Assembly (NCBI GenBank): GCA_019359035.1
Contig: JAHHIC010000035.1
Location: 20,445-84,444 of the forward strand
Length of the DNA: 64,000 nt
DNA from: Scytonematopsis contorta HA4267-MV1
GTDB taxonomy: Bacteria; Cyanobacteriota; Cyanobacteriia; Cyanobacteriales; Nostocaceae
Reading direction: 5' to 3'
The notes under the pieces are model-generated. The model was not told where the DNA came from, did no database searches, and was given only the letters and a program-made list of their open reading frames with translations. This document shows positions 1 through 9,333 of the stretch, piece by piece (the first letter of the stretch is position 1; each line of letters opens with the position of its first letter). The translations under genes were made by a program, and so were the position numbers.

Positions 1-216
1 TGTCAGCCTTCTTTGTGGGAGAAGCTTAAAAATAATAAAAAACCTTTATATTTACTGGTTGGTGAAAAAGATGAAAAATTTGTTGCTATTAATATAGAGA
101 TGACTAAGACCTGCGATTTTTGCCAATTAAATATTATTAGTAATGCTGGTCATAATATTCATTTTGAAAAAACTTATGAGTTTGTGAATCAGATTAAAAA
201 CTTTCTCATGAGTTAA
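1..216 (+). CDS. C-terminal fragment of alpha/beta hydrolase, probably MenH-like
   Basis: The frame is open from the first base, so the gene begins upstream of the window; only about 71 residues are visible. The fragment reads like the C-terminal third of an alpha/beta hydrolase: a beta strand with YLLVGEKDEKF, which carries the late acidic residue, then SNAGHNIHFE, which carries the catalytic histidine, then a short helix. This order and wording fit cyanobacterial MenH (2-succinyl-6-hydroxy-2,4-cyclohexadiene-1-carboxylate synthase of phylloquinone synthesis). The nucleophile part is outside the window, so the family is likely but the exact enzyme is inference. Confidence 0.6.
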   Translation, partial: CQPSLWEKLKNNKKPLYLLVGEKDEKFVAINIEMTKTCDFCQLNIISNAGHNIHFEKTYEFVNQIKNFLMS

Positions 217-244
217 TTTATTCAAATAAAAACATAAATTTATT

Positions 245-931
245 TCACGTTGGTTTATTAGCAGCTTGTAATTCTTCCTGCAAAACTTTTTGGTAAATTT
301 GTGGTAAATTTCCACTCATAGAATTAGTTTCGATACCATATCCCAAACTAGTCCAAGTCGGAGACAATAACCGTAAAACACTAGTTACATTACCCTGACG
401 CAACTGTTGAGAAATATCTACTCTCCAAACTTTAGGGTCTTTTAACCAACGGTGAACAACTACATCTTGGTATTCTGGCTCAAAACTATAAGACTTCCAA
501 TTGAAAAAAACACTTGGTTTTGGATGATACTTAGGGGCAATTTTGTACCATGTTGTATTAATAATTTGATACCTACCTGCTGCTGTAGAGCAATTACCCT
601 TATTTGGTCCAACGGGGATAGTCACACAGACCTGAGGATGTTTACTTAAATCACGAAACTGTTGTCCTCCGTATAAAACTGAATAAGGACGACTAGTGTT
701 GGCTTCGCTTGCGGTGATGGTTCGCATTAAAGCACGAATATAAGGGTCACCCCCTTTCATAACCAAAGGTGGCTGTTGCTGGGAAAAAAATGGGCTGGAA
801 CGTGGTTCGATGATGTACCACTGTACCAAATAGATAAAGCCCAAAAGCGCGGCTATCGGTGGGACTATCTTATGTATATCTTTCAGAGTGGGACTCCTTA
901 AGCTTTCTAGAACTCGCTCACTATAATACAT
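245..931 (-). CDS. Membrane-anchored lysozyme-like glycoside hydrolase
   Basis: The protein has about 228 residues. A hydrophobic segment near residues 20-38 (VPPIAALLGFIYLVQWYII) suggests an uncleaved N-terminal anchor with the rest in the periplasm. The following domain has TITASEANTSRPYSVLYGG and AAGRYQIINTTWY, which resemble the catalytic Glu region and the substrate-cleft region of lysozyme-like (GH24 / phage muramidase type) enzymes. The open frame extends 24 codons upstream to a TTG, but that part overlaps a GC-rich dispersed hairpin and I choose the ATG at 931. It converges on the menH-like gene with only 28 bases between them. Peptidoglycan is the expected substrate (family knowledge); no partner gene is nearby. 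Confidence 0.6.
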   Translation of the reverse strand: MYYSERVLESLRSPTLKDIHKIVPPIAALLGFIYLVQWYIIEPRSSPFFSQQQPPLVMKGGDPYIRALMRTITASEANTSRPYSVLYGGQQFRDLSKHPQVCVTIPVGPNKGNCSTAAGRYQIINTTWYKIAPKYHPKPSVFFNWKSYSFEPEYQDVVVHRWLKDPKVWRVDISQQLRQGNVTSVLRLLSPTWTSLGYGIETNSMSGNLPQIYQKVLQEELQAANKPT

Positions 932-1079
932 AACAATATTTAGCACACTTTTTCCGGGTAGGTTTTGTGCGGTTATCCCTCTATATAAGAAACCCACCCC
1001 CAACCCCTCTCCACTTGCAGGGAGGGGCTAGGAAAAATAACAAAAATAGTGTTGATTTTTAATTTTTGAGAATATTTAT

Positions 1080-1138
1080 GATTAATCGTAGCCCCCTCCC
1101 CGTAAACGGGGAGTCACCGTTGGGGGTGGGGTTTGTTT
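1080..1138. repeat. Dispersed GC-rich intergenic hairpin
   Basis: A C-rich stretch followed by CCCGTAAACGGGG and by CCGTTGGGGGTGGGG forms nested short stems. Nearly the same words recur at 36980-37010 and 46800-46850, and looser relatives occur at 970-1030, 6425-6485, 48670-48722 and 58940-58990. It sits just downstream of the convergent ends of genes and probably serves as a transcription terminator or a mobile hairpin. Confidence 0.5.
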
Positions 1139-1140
1139 TA

Positions 1141-2337
1141 TCAAGAAAGCGCTTTTATAATCTCATCCCAAGTCTCTTTAGTGTACCAATAAGCCCCATG
1201 AGATTCCGGAAAAGGTTGCTTATTATCCACCCTTACATCTGTGACTTTACCCGGAAATATACCAGGTACATTACCAAGATAACTGAGAATATCTCGCAGG
1301 TCATAAATATTTAACCACTTGGGAAAACGTTCCGGTAAAGGTTCACCATAAGCTAAAGTTTGTAATGAATCAATTTCATATAAAAACGGTGCTTGAGAAC
1401 CAACAGTAATTAGTAACTCAACCTGTGGTAATTGCCGTTCAATTAGCAACTCAAAACAAGCAATACCTCCCAAACTGTGACCCAAAAGAACTACAGGAGG
1501 TTCTGCATTCTTCATTTCCTCGTAAATAAAATCGCGAATTTTTTTTCCTTTGGCTTGATAAAATAAAATATCTCCAGCAAATGGATAAAACGAATCAGTT
1601 AAAGCTCCTCTTTCTCTTTCTATTTTCTGAGTTCCCTTATATTTCACAAAATGTGTAACCTGGCTTTTCACAAAATCGGTAACTATTCCTCTTTCAGCAC
1701 CGCTTGTTAATTCGTTATTAATATCATTGACAATTTCGTCTCGTAAGTCAGCATCGTAGATAATAGCTTTATATTTGTCTTTTTCCTTGCACAAAAATAT
1801 CGTCTGAGCAACTATAGCTCTGGAAATAGCGATATACTCATCTTCCAAGGGTCGAGTAGCTCTTTCTAATAATCTTGCATAAGCAGTAGTTGTCGTTAGC
1901 TCGTCAATAGCCGAATAAAATTCTTCCGTAATTCCTAGCTCTTCAAATTTGCTAAGTAAAAGTGAAGAATTCTTTAACTCATTAACTTGATTCGCAATTT
2001 CCTGGGATGGTGCGATTTTCTTGGAGACAGTGCTACTTTGGGGAAGTGGTTTAAATGATAACAAGCGAATTTCATACCAGGGGTCTTTATATAACTCTTG
2101 CCAAAGCTTAATAAAGTCAATTTCGTTTTGAGAATTAGCACCCCCCTTGGTATCGTTATAATTGGGAATCGAAGCACCACGAGCATTTAATTTTGTACCC
2201 AATACTTCACCCCAAAGACAGGGAATTAATTTGGCTGTTGATTTGCGTTGACTCAAAGCGCTCTCGATTGTTCTAAACGCTTGTACGTATGCTTCTTTTC
2301 TGTTGCCAGTCCCGTGAACAAAAATTATGGTGGCCAT
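1141..2337 (-). CDS. Alpha/beta hydrolase, lipase-like
   Basis: The protein has about 398 residues. It starts with MATIIFVHGTGNRKEAY, a first beta strand plus oxyanion-hole HGTG motif, so I take the ATG at 2337 and not the longer frame. The nucleophile elbow is GHSLGG near residue 288, the right place for the catalytic serine. The C-terminal PFPESHGAYW supplies a plausible catalytic histidine. The region between residues 60 and 250 is a long helical insertion or lid with no motif I recognise. The enzyme class (esterase/lipase-like) follows from the fold; the substrate is unknown. The gene is followed by the dispersed hairpin at 1080-1138. Confidence 0.6.
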   Translation of the reverse strand: MATIIFVHGTGNRKEAYVQAFRTIESALSQRKSTAKLIPCLWGEVLGTKLNARGASIPNYNDTKGGANSQNEIDFIKLWQELYKDPWYEIRLLSFKPLPQSSTVSKKIAPSQEIANQVNELKNSSLLLSKFEELGITEEFYSAIDELTTTTAYARLLERATRPLEDEYIAISRAIVAQTIFLCKEKDKYKAIIYDADLRDEIVNDINNELTSGAERGIVTDFVKSQVTHFVKYKGTQKIERERGALTDSFYPFAGDILFYQAKGKKIRDFIYEEMKNAEPPVVLLGHSLGGIACFELLIERQLPQVELLITVGSQAPFLYEIDSLQTLAYGEPLPERFPKWLNIYDLRDILSYLGNVPGIFPGKVTDVRVDNKQPFPESHGAYWYTKETWDEIIKALS

Positions 2338-2461
2338 GCTTTGAACTAAAAAATATACTCCTTTAATGCAAGTCATTTTAAATACTCAAAGCATGGGAAG
2401 AACAATCACGTAACTTTACTTAATTTTTGTCACATTTTCTGTACTAATATTTCTTTCCTTC

Positions 2462-2582
2462 GGTTCGTAGTTGGGCTTTAGCCCTAAATTTTACAAATCA
2501 ATAATAAATAGCGCTGTACACGAAGTGTTCCCGCAAAGTAGCCCAACTACGAACCTAGAGCGCTAAAGCGCAACTACGAACC
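2462..2582. repeat. MITE-like inverted repeat element
   Basis: The 15-base arm GGTTCGTAGTTGGGC (2462-2476) is perfectly repeated in inverse orientation at 2541-2555, and a second partial inverse copy ends at 2582. The 64-base interior has no coding capacity. The element lies just downstream of radA and upstream of the hydrolase start. No target duplication was obvious by eye. Confidence 0.55.
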
Positions 2583-2584
2583 TG

Positions 2585-4156
2585 TTATTCCTCGTCTGGC
2601 ATTAAATCCTCCTCCGTCACACTTTGGGGTGGTATCGCAGCAATAATGGCATCTATCACCTTGGCTACAGGTAATATTTCAATATCCAGTTCCGGGAATT
2701 TTTGACCTTTAGGAACAATCGCTCTTTTGAAGCCTAACTTCGCAGCCTCTTTCAGTCGTAGTTCCATTTGCGACACAGGACGAACCTGTCCCCCTAAACC
2801 GACTTCACCAATTAAAACGGTTCCAGGGTCTACTATACGGTCACGGAAAGAAGCAACTACAGCAATTGCTACTCCTAAATCTACAGCAGGTTCTTCCACG
2901 TTCAGTCCTCCCACGGAAGCAACATAGGAATCTAATTTCGACATGGGAATCCCCACTCGTTTTTCCAATACCGCAAGAATTTGTACCAAGCGGTTATAGT
3001 CTACCCCAGTGGTAGAACGACGAGGAGAAGCATAACTAGTCGGGCTAACCAAAGCTTGTAATTCCACGACAATCGGACGAGTTCCTTCACAAGCTACAAC
3101 AATAGCGCTACCTGGTGAAGGTTCATCCCGATTCCCCAAAAATAATTCCGAAGGATTGGGTACTTCCCGTAAACCATGTGTCACCATTTCAAAGATACCA
3201 ATTTCGTGAGTAGCTCCAAATCGGTTTTTGACTGTTCGTAATAATCTATGGGAAGCAAAACGGTCACCTTCAAAATACAGCACGGTATCTACCAAGTGTT
3301 CTAAAACTTTTGGACCTGCGATTGCTCCTTCTTTGGTTACGTGACCTACAATTAGCATGGTGATATCTTCGCGTTTTGCCGTCTGCATTAACGCTGAAGT
3401 ACATTCACGCACCTGCGCTACAGAACCAGGTGCTGATGTTAATGAAGGAAAAAATACGGTTTGGATACTATCAATTACCGCTAAATTTGGTTTCAGCGAG
3501 TCTATTTCCCGTAAAATTTCTTCCAAGTCTGTTTCTGGTAGAACATATAAGTTAGCACCCACTCCATCAGATAATATGAACTTTTGTTTCGGTTCTGGAG
3601 CTGCTTTACCATTCTCATCATCAGATTCATTATCAGGTTCACCATCAGATTCATCACCAGATTTATCACCAGATGTCAGTTGTTTTGCTACCACACCTAA
3701 GCGGGAACCTCGTAATTTTACCTGCTGAGCAGATTCTTCTCCAGATACATAAAGAACGCGGAAATTTTGTGATAATTGATTACAAACTTGTAACAAAAGT
3801 GTAGATTTCCCAATTCCTGGGTCACCACCAATAAGTACCATTGAACCAGGAACCACACCCCCACCAAGCACTCTATCCAATTCCCCATAACCTGAATCCC
3901 AGCGTGCAACCTGTCGGTCGGTAATTTGGTCGAATGTTTGGGAAGCTCTGGGTTTAGCTGGTTTGTTTGCAGTTGATTTGCCGTTGGTTTGCGTGTTTTG
4001 CCGACCAACTCCACGACTCGGTAAATCTGTTGATGATTGAACTGCGACTTCTTCTTCAAGGGAATTATAAGTCCCACAACCCGGACATCGACCATACCAT
4101 TGTGGTGATTCATATCCGCATTCGTGGCAAACGTAAATTGTACGAGGCTTTGGCAT
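2585..4156 (-). CDS. radA: DNA repair protein RadA/Sms
   Basis: The protein has 523 residues. The N-terminal four-cysteine zinc finger (CHECGYESPQWYGRCPGCG) is followed near residue 110 by the Walker A motif GGDPGIGKST, then the RadA signature KNRFG near residue 310, and a C-terminal Lon-protease-like domain. RadA is a RecA-related branch-migration ATPase that acts on recombination intermediates. Family length is about 450-510; the excess comes from an acidic, Ser/Gly/Asp/Glu-rich insertion at about residues 160-195, placed soon after the Walker A region and encoded by an imperfect short DNA repeat. The gene stands alone on the minus strand, divergent from rpaB. Confidence 0.95.
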   Translation of the reverse strand: MPKPRTIYVCHECGYESPQWYGRCPGCGTYNSLEEEVAVQSSTDLPSRGVGRQNTQTNGKSTANKPAKPRASQTFDQITDRQVARWDSGYGELDRVLGGGVVPGSMVLIGGDPGIGKSTLLLQVCNQLSQNFRVLYVSGEESAQQVKLRGSRLGVVAKQLTSGDKSGDESDGEPDNESDDENGKAAPEPKQKFILSDGVGANLYVLPETDLEEILREIDSLKPNLAVIDSIQTVFFPSLTSAPGSVAQVRECTSALMQTAKREDITMLIVGHVTKEGAIAGPKVLEHLVDTVLYFEGDRFASHRLLRTVKNRFGATHEIGIFEMVTHGLREVPNPSELFLGNRDEPSPGSAIVVACEGTRPIVVELQALVSPTSYASPRRSTTGVDYNRLVQILAVLEKRVGIPMSKLDSYVASVGGLNVEEPAVDLGVAIAVVASFRDRIVDPGTVLIGEVGLGGQVRPVSQMELRLKEAAKLGFKRAIVPKGQKFPELDIEILPVAKVIDAIIAAIPPQSVTEEDLMPDEE

Positions 4157-4325
4157 TTTTATCTTCTTAAATAATCTTAAGCTTTCCTTAATTTTTGGAA
4201 TAATCTAAAAGTCAATAAAGATGCTGATTACAGCCTTTTCCAAATTAATTAAAGGAATGATATCTTAATAATATGGTAGTAAAAAATTAAGCAAGAAAAA
4301 TTTAAGTTAAGGAGCATTACGAATT

Positions 4326-5054
4326 TTGGAAAGTCATAAAGAAAAAATCCTGGTTGTTGACGACGAGGCTAGCATTCGTCGGATATTAGAAACACGCTTG
4401 TCCATGATTGGCTATGATGTAGTCACAGCAGGTGATGGGGAAGAAGCTTTGGAAACTTTTCGCAAAGCTGAGCCAGATTTAGTCGTTCTGGACGTAATGA
4501 TGCCAAAACTGGACGGCTACGGTGTTTGCCAAGAATTACGTAAAGAATCGGATGTGCCGATAATTATGTTAACAGCTTTGGGCGACGTAGCAGACCGTAT
4601 TACTGGGTTGGAATTGGGTGCTGATGATTACGTAGTCAAACCTTTTTCTCCCAAAGAACTCGAAGCTAGAATTCGCTCAGTCTTACGTCGTGTGGATAAG
4701 ACAGGTGCTTCAGGAATTCCTAGCTCTGGTGTAATTCATGTCGCAAATATAAAAATTGACACAAATAAACGACAAGTATATAAAGGTGATGAGCGTATTC
4801 GCTTGACAGGTATGGAATTTAGCTTACTTGAGTTGTTGGTAAGTCGCTCTGGTGAAGCTTTTTCTCGTTCGGAAATTTTACAGGAAGTTTGGGGGTATAC
4901 TCCTGAACGTCATGTTGATACTCGTGTGGTAGATGTACACATCTCCCGTTTACGAGCGAAATTGGAAGATGACCCCAGTAATCCCGAATTGATACTGACA
5001 GCACGGGGTACTGGTTATTTGTTTCAACGTATCCTGGATGCGGACGACGAATAA
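4326..5054 (+). CDS. rpaB: OmpR-family response regulator RpaB
   Basis: The protein has 242 residues. A receiver domain with the acidic pair D12-D13, phospho-acceptor D56 in VVLDVMMP and KPF switch lysine is joined to an OmpR/PhoB winged helix ending in LTARGTGYLF. Sequence and length match cyanobacterial RpaB, which governs high-light and photosystem genes downstream of the histidine kinase NblS/Hik33 (established knowledge). The start is TTG at 4326, supported by AAGGAG about 12 bases upstream and by conservation of ESHKEKILVVDDE right after it; no ATG lies upstream in frame. It is followed by ccbB on the same strand. Confidence 0.93.
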   Translation: MESHKEKILVVDDEASIRRILETRLSMIGYDVVTAGDGEEALETFRKAEPDLVVLDVMMPKLDGYGVCQELRKESDVPIIMLTALGDVADRITGLELGADDYVVKPFSPKELEARIRSVLRRVDKTGASGIPSSGVIHVANIKIDTNKRQVYKGDERIRLTGMEFSLLELLVSRSGEAFSRSEILQEVWGYTPERHVDTRVVDVHISRLRAKLEDDPSNPELILTARGTGYLFQRILDADDE

Positions 5055-5159
5055 AATTCAGACAAGTAAAATTTAGAACGAAACTCCACAATTACCTGAT
5101 ATGTTGGGTTTATGTTGGGTTTATGTTGGGTTTCGTTCCTCAACCCAACCTACGGTATT

Positions 5160-5798
5160 ATGACGAAATCAGACCCTAATGTAGTTATTAGGCGTCTGCC
5201 CATTATTGTTGGTGGGTTAGGCGCTATACTTTTATTTATTAATCGTATTTTTACACCGCAATTGACTAATTCCCAATCACGTACTGATGTTTTGGGTGTT
5301 ATTCTTAGCGTGTTCTTGATGTTGACTGGCTTCCTTTGGCAGCAAGTACAAGCGCGTATTCCAGATTCAGTGGAGCTAATTGGGGAAGAAGGTTTTGAAC
5401 TGGCTCCCGATTTATCTGAAGCTTTAAAAACAGAACTAGCTTGGGCGTCTCATATATTATTAACCAATACCGTGACTAAAACCCTTGTGGTTTACTATGA
5501 CGGTAGAGTATTGTTACGACGTGGAATTTTAGCCGAAAAATCAGAACTGACTCCGGGAGCAATAGTCAAAAGGGTTCTGGAAAAACAAAAAGCTGTCTAC
5601 TTGGTAGATTTAAAAGTGTACCCAGGGAGGATTGAATTTGACTATCTGCCGAGTAATACTCAAGGTGTAATTTGTCAACCAATCGGAGATAAAGGAGTAA
5701 TGGTTTTAGGAGCAAACGCACCTCGCAGTTACACCAAGCAAGACGAAAATTGGATTGCGGCAATTGCGAATAAGTTAGCGGTGACGGTTGACGGCTAA
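5160..5798 (+). CDS. Cofactor assembly of complex C subunit B (CCB2/CCB4-like, DUF2930)
   Basis: The protein has 212 residues. Two hydrophobic segments near the N-terminus (about residues 12-30 and 45-65) are followed by a soluble domain with motifs typical of the cyanobacterial CcbB family. Homologues in chloroplasts (CCB2/CCB4) attach haem c-i to cytochrome b6 of the b6f complex on the stromal side. I place the start at ATG 5160 (MTKSDPN); the upstream part of the frame lies in a short TGTTGGGTTTA repeat and an end fragment of the GTAGGTTGGGTTGAGGC repeat. It lies 105 bases downstream of rpaB on the same strand. Confidence 0.75.
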   Translation: MTKSDPNVVIRRLPIIVGGLGAILLFINRIFTPQLTNSQSRTDVLGVILSVFLMLTGFLWQQVQARIPDSVELIGEEGFELAPDLSEALKTELAWASHILLTNTVTKTLVVYYDGRVLLRRGILAEKSELTPGAIVKRVLEKQKAVYLVDLKVYPGRIEFDYLPSNTQGVICQPIGDKGVMVLGANAPRSYTKQDENWIAAIANKLAVTVDG

Positions 5799-5828
5799 TT
5801 GGTAATTGGTAATTGGTAATTGGTAATT
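5797..5828. repeat. Heptamer array TAATTGG
   Basis: About four and a half tandem copies of TAATTGG start at the ccbB stop codon. A longer array of the same heptamer is at 15474-15532. Such short tandemly repeated heptamers are typical of heterocystous cyanobacteria. Confidence 0.8.
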
Positions 5829-5898
5829 GCTTGGTGTGTAACATTTAGACCTAGCATTCCTTAAAAAATGGTTAAATCCTAACAATATTTAAATTTAT

Positions 5899-6423
5899 AT
5901 GCAAATTCAAATTGTTTACTGGTTGGTAATTACCTTAATGATTGTAGGTGTAGTTGGTGCTGTAATTCCGGCACTACCGGGAAGCAGTTTAATTTTAATT
6001 GCAATTATTGCTTGGGGATTTATTAAAGGTTCCTTTGATGCAATTAGTACACCATTAATCGTCACTGTGATAGTTTTACTACTTAGTGTCGGGGTTGATT
6101 TTTTAGGTGGATATATAGGAGCAAAAAAAGCTGGTGCTAGTAACTGGGGACAAATCGGTGCTTTAGTCGGTTTGGTGCTGGGATTTTTTGGATTATTACC
6201 TGCTTTACCATTTGGTGGTCCTTTAATTGGGATGTTATTTGGACCGCTTTTGGGTGCAATTATTGGTGAGTATCTTTACCAAAAAGACTTCGGTATAGCA
6301 GTTAAAGCTGGTGTAGGAATTATTGTTGGCTCTTTGCTAGGAAATTTAATTCAAGGTTTGTTAGCGCTAGCAGCAGTAATTGTTTTTATTATTACAACTT
6401 GGTCGCAAGTTTACGGAGGATAA
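5899..6423 (+). CDS. DUF456 family membrane protein
   Basis: The protein has 174 residues and is almost wholly hydrophobic, with roughly five to six predicted membrane segments and glycine-rich turns (PALPGSSLI near the start, then LGGYIGAKKAGAS, then FGPLLGAIIGEYL). These words match the DUF456 family of small integral membrane proteins. No function is established for the family and none is suggested by the neighbours. It converges on argB, with a shared terminator-like hairpin between them. Confidence 0.75.
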   Translation: MQIQIVYWLVITLMIVGVVGAVIPALPGSSLILIAIIAWGFIKGSFDAISTPLIVTVIVLLLSVGVDFLGGYIGAKKAGASNWGQIGALVGLVLGFFGLLPALPFGGPLIGMLFGPLLGAIIGEYLYQKDFGIAVKAGVGIIVGSLLGNLIQGLLALAAVIVFIITTWSQVYGG

Positions 6424-6427
6424 AAAG

Positions 6428-6484
6428 AACTCCACCACCAACCCCTAAAGAACCCCACCCCCAGTTCCTTTGCGGGGTGGAGTT
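6428..6484. terminator. Bidirectional terminator-like hairpin between DUF456 and argB
   Basis: Outer arms AACTCCACC (6428-6436) and GGTGGAGTT (6476-6484) are perfectly complementary, with further C/G-rich pairing inside. A-rich and T-rich flanks suit termination from both convergent genes. Confidence 0.6.
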
Positions 6485-6495
6485 TCTTTGATTAA

Positions 6496-7386
6496 TTACA
6501 TAAATTGAGAGCCAATAATCATCGTCCCAATACCAACATCAGTAAAAATTTCCAGCAGCAAAGCATGAGGAATACGACCGTCCACTATATGTGCGGCTTT
6601 AACTCCCTGAGCAAGAGAACGGACACAACAATTAACTTTTGGTATCATTCCCCCAGAAACTATACCCGTTGATATCAAATCACGAGCTTCAGAAATATCA
6701 ACTTTGGGAACCAAGGTAGAAGGGTCTTTATAATCTTTTAAAATGCCTCTTGTATCTGTCAAAAGTATTAGCTTTTCCGCTCCTAGAGCAGCAGCAATTT
6801 CTCCTGCGACAGTATCGGCATTAATATTGTAAGCCTGCCCAGTTTCGTCCGCAGCAACACTTGAGACTACCGGAATATAACCATTTGTTGCCAAGGTGTT
6901 CAGAATTTTGACATCTATACCGCTAACTTCTCCAACAAAACCGATACCCTCATCACCTTGGGGACGAGCCATGATTAAGTTACCATCTTTACCACAAAGT
7001 CCCACAGCTTTACCACCAGCTTGGTTAATTAAGGCGACAATTTCTTTATTTACTCGTCCAACTAACACCATTTCCACCACATCCATTGTGGCAGCGTCGG
7101 TAACTCGCAGACCATTTTTAAACTGAGCTTCGATGCCAAGTTTATCTAACCAACTGTTAATTTCTGGTCCACCACCATGTACTAGAATTGGTCGCAAGCC
7201 GACGCAAGATAAAAATACAACGTCACGAATGACTTTATCTTTGAGGTCGCTGTCTTTCATGGCTGCACCACCATATTTAACCACGATGGTGCGTCCGCTA
7301 AATTGTTGAATGTAAGGTAAAGCTTCGCTGAGTACTTTTACGCGAGTAGCTTCGTCTTGCCGAATATATTCTGTATCTTTGAGCAT
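6496..7386 (-). CDS. argB: Acetylglutamate kinase
   Basis: The protein has 296 residues, the usual length. It phosphorylates N-acetylglutamate in arginine synthesis. It shows the amino-acid kinase motifs VVKYGGAAM near residue 38, VHGGGPEIN near residue 71, and the C-terminal [10 protein letters not shown] use ATG 7386 ([10 protein letters not shown]); the frame continues upstream but without conservation. In cyanobacteria this enzyme is bound and activated by the nitrogen regulator PII (family knowledge), and the C-terminal region needed for that is intact. It stands alone, and the 258 bases upstream are AT-rich and hold no other gene. Confidence 0.95.
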   Translation of the reverse strand: MLKDTEYIRQDEATRVKVLSEALPYIQQFSGRTIVVKYGGAAMKDSDLKDKVIRDVVFLSCVGLRPILVHGGGPEINSWLDKLGIEAQFKNGLRVTDAATMDVVEMVLVGRVNKEIVALINQAGGKAVGLCGKDGNLIMARPQGDEGIGFVGEVSGIDVKILNTLATNGYIPVVSSVAADETGQAYNINADTVAGEIAAALGAEKLILLTDTRGILKDYKDPSTLVPKVDISEARDLISTGIVSGGMIPKVNCCVRSLAQGVKAAHIVDGRIPHALLLEIFTDVGIGTMIIGSQFM

Positions 7387-7644
7387 TGTGGGGAGTCGTT
7401 GACAGTGAAAACTGACGTTTGTAAGTTTAGAAGAGTTTGACACTACCAACAATGTTTAACAATTAGTTCCAACCCCTGAATATAGCTAAGATGTTTGTTT
7501 TTACTGGGGATTTGCCAATAGTAAAGAATTTTTAAGAGTTTTTTTGATATCCTTGATGTGCTTTACTTTACCAGTATCAAATCATAACTTGTTCTTCTCA
7601 ATCAAATCAGTAATACTACAGGTGATACTTACTTTAAATATGAT

Positions 7645-9051
7645 ATGAAAACAAAAAAAGAAACTACTGTTTTACTATTATCTTTTCTGTTTACTGGCGC
7701 TTTACTATTGCTTGGTTACCTGCTATACGATAAGTTCTCTGGAAAAAATCCAACTGAATCTACATCTGATAATACACCTAAAAGTATAACTAACCCAGAC
7801 AAAGCAACTAGAGTTAGTCGTGGGGAACAAATTTTAGTAACAGTTGACACTAACCCCGATAAGCAAGCAGGGGTAGAAGCGTTTGCGAAAGGTGATTTTG
7901 ATGACGCACAAGCTATATTCAAAACATCACTGAAAAAAAATCGCAATGACCCAGAAGCTTTAATTTATCTTAATAATTCTCTAGCAGCAAAGGGTAACCC
8001 GATAAAAATCGCTGTTAGCGTTCCTATTGGTGGTAATGTGAACGTTGCGAAAGAGATATTACGGGGTGTTGCTCAAGCTCAAGACGAAGTAAATCGCAAC
8101 GGTGGTATTAATAATAGATTATTACAAGTTGTAATAGGTAATGATGATAACGAACCAAGTTTCGCATCACAGGTAGCGAAAGAGTTTGTTAAAGATGAGA
8201 AAATTATGGCAGTAGTAGGACACAATGCGAGTAATGCTTCCTTAGCTGCTGCACCAGAGTATCAATCTGGGGGTCTAGTTATGATATCTCCTACAAGTTT
8301 TTCCCAAAACTTATCGGGATTTGGTGGTTATATATTTAGAACTGTTCCCAGTATTGATAAAATAACGGAAACTTTGGCTAATCATATTATTAAAAAAGCT
8401 TTGAAAACCAACATCGCAATTTGTGAGGATTCGAGGTCAATTGATAACCGAAAAGATATATTTGCTAAAGCAATAGAAACTGCTGGGGGAAAAGTTAATC
8501 CTACAAATTGCGACCTTGCAGCTGATAATTTTAACCCTAACACCGTAATTTCTCAACTTATTAGCAGTGGTGCAGACGCCTTGATGTTAGCACCTCATAT
8601 TGACAGAATTGATAAAGCAATTGAACTCGCACGAGCAAATAAAGGAAAATTACCACTTTTCAGCAGTCCCACAATGTATACTAACCAAACCTTGAAGACG
8701 GGACGAGCTGATGTAAATGGTATGGTATTACCAACTCCTTGGCATCCAACAGCAATTCCAGGCAACTCCTTTCCAGAAAATGCCCGCAAGATGTGGGGAG
8801 GAAATGTCAGCTGGCGCACCGCTATGGCTTATGATGCGACAATGGTAATAAGTAAAGGTTTACAACAGGCTAAAACTCGACAGGAATTACAAAAAGTTCT
8901 GCGAAGCGAAAACTTTTCTTTTGATGGTGCTAGCGGAAAAGTTCAGTTTCTACCGTTGTCGGGTGACAGAAAAAGCGATGTTACTTTAATCAAAGTAGAA
9001 CCAAGTAGCCAATCTCTCACTGGCTATGATTTTGCTCCCTTGGGTAAATAG
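7645..9051 (+). CDS. ABC transporter substrate-binding protein of the branched-chain amino acid / receptor-ligand type
   Basis: The protein has 468 residues. An N-terminal hydrophobic segment (about residues 9-28) anchors or exports it. A linker with a short TPR-like stretch (QAGVEAFAKGDFDDAQ, residues 73-110) is followed by a type I periplasmic binding fold starting with IKIAVSVPIGGN, with VVGHNASNASLAAAPEY and SPTSFSQNL as ligand-cleft motifs. Such proteins are frequent in filamentous cyanobacteria as solitary extracytoplasmic sensors or amino acid binders. No permease or ATPase gene is adjacent, so a free-standing binding or sensor role is possible. Confidence 0.75.
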   Translation: MKTKKETTVLLLSFLFTGALLLLGYLLYDKFSGKNPTESTSDNTPKSITNPDKATRVSRGEQILVTVDTNPDKQAGVEAFAKGDFDDAQAIFKTSLKKNRNDPEALIYLNNSLAAKGNPIKIAVSVPIGGNVNVAKEILRGVAQAQDEVNRNGGINNRLLQVVIGNDDNEPSFASQVAKEFVKDEKIMAVVGHNASNASLAAAPEYQSGGLVMISPTSFSQNLSGFGGYIFRTVPSIDKITETLANHIIKKALKTNIAICEDSRSIDNRKDIFAKAIETAGGKVNPTNCDLAADNFNPNTVISQLISSGADALMLAPHIDRIDKAIELARANKGKLPLFSSPTMYTNQTLKTGRADVNGMVLPTPWHPTAIPGNSFPENARKMWGGNVSWRTAMAYDATMVISKGLQQAKTRQELQKVLRSENFSFDGASGKVQFLPLSGDRKSDVTLIKVEPSSQSLTGYDFAPLGK

Positions 9052-9333
9052 GGGAGTGGGGAATTGTCCGTGATGGGAGTGGGGAATTGTCCGTGATGGG
9101 AATTGGGAATTGAGAGTGGAAATTAATTATTTACCACGTGAAACCTTTTTCGGGAAATATCTCTTAATGTCTACGTCTAATTACTTATATATTGAAAATT
9201 ATGTGAATTAATAGAAACTTTGTTGACACTGAGGAATAAAGGATGTCAATGTATAAAAAGCTTCGGCAAAATAAAAATAATTTCATAAATTGAAATTGTT
9301 CAGCTTTTTATACCAAGGAAAACAGGATTCTTC

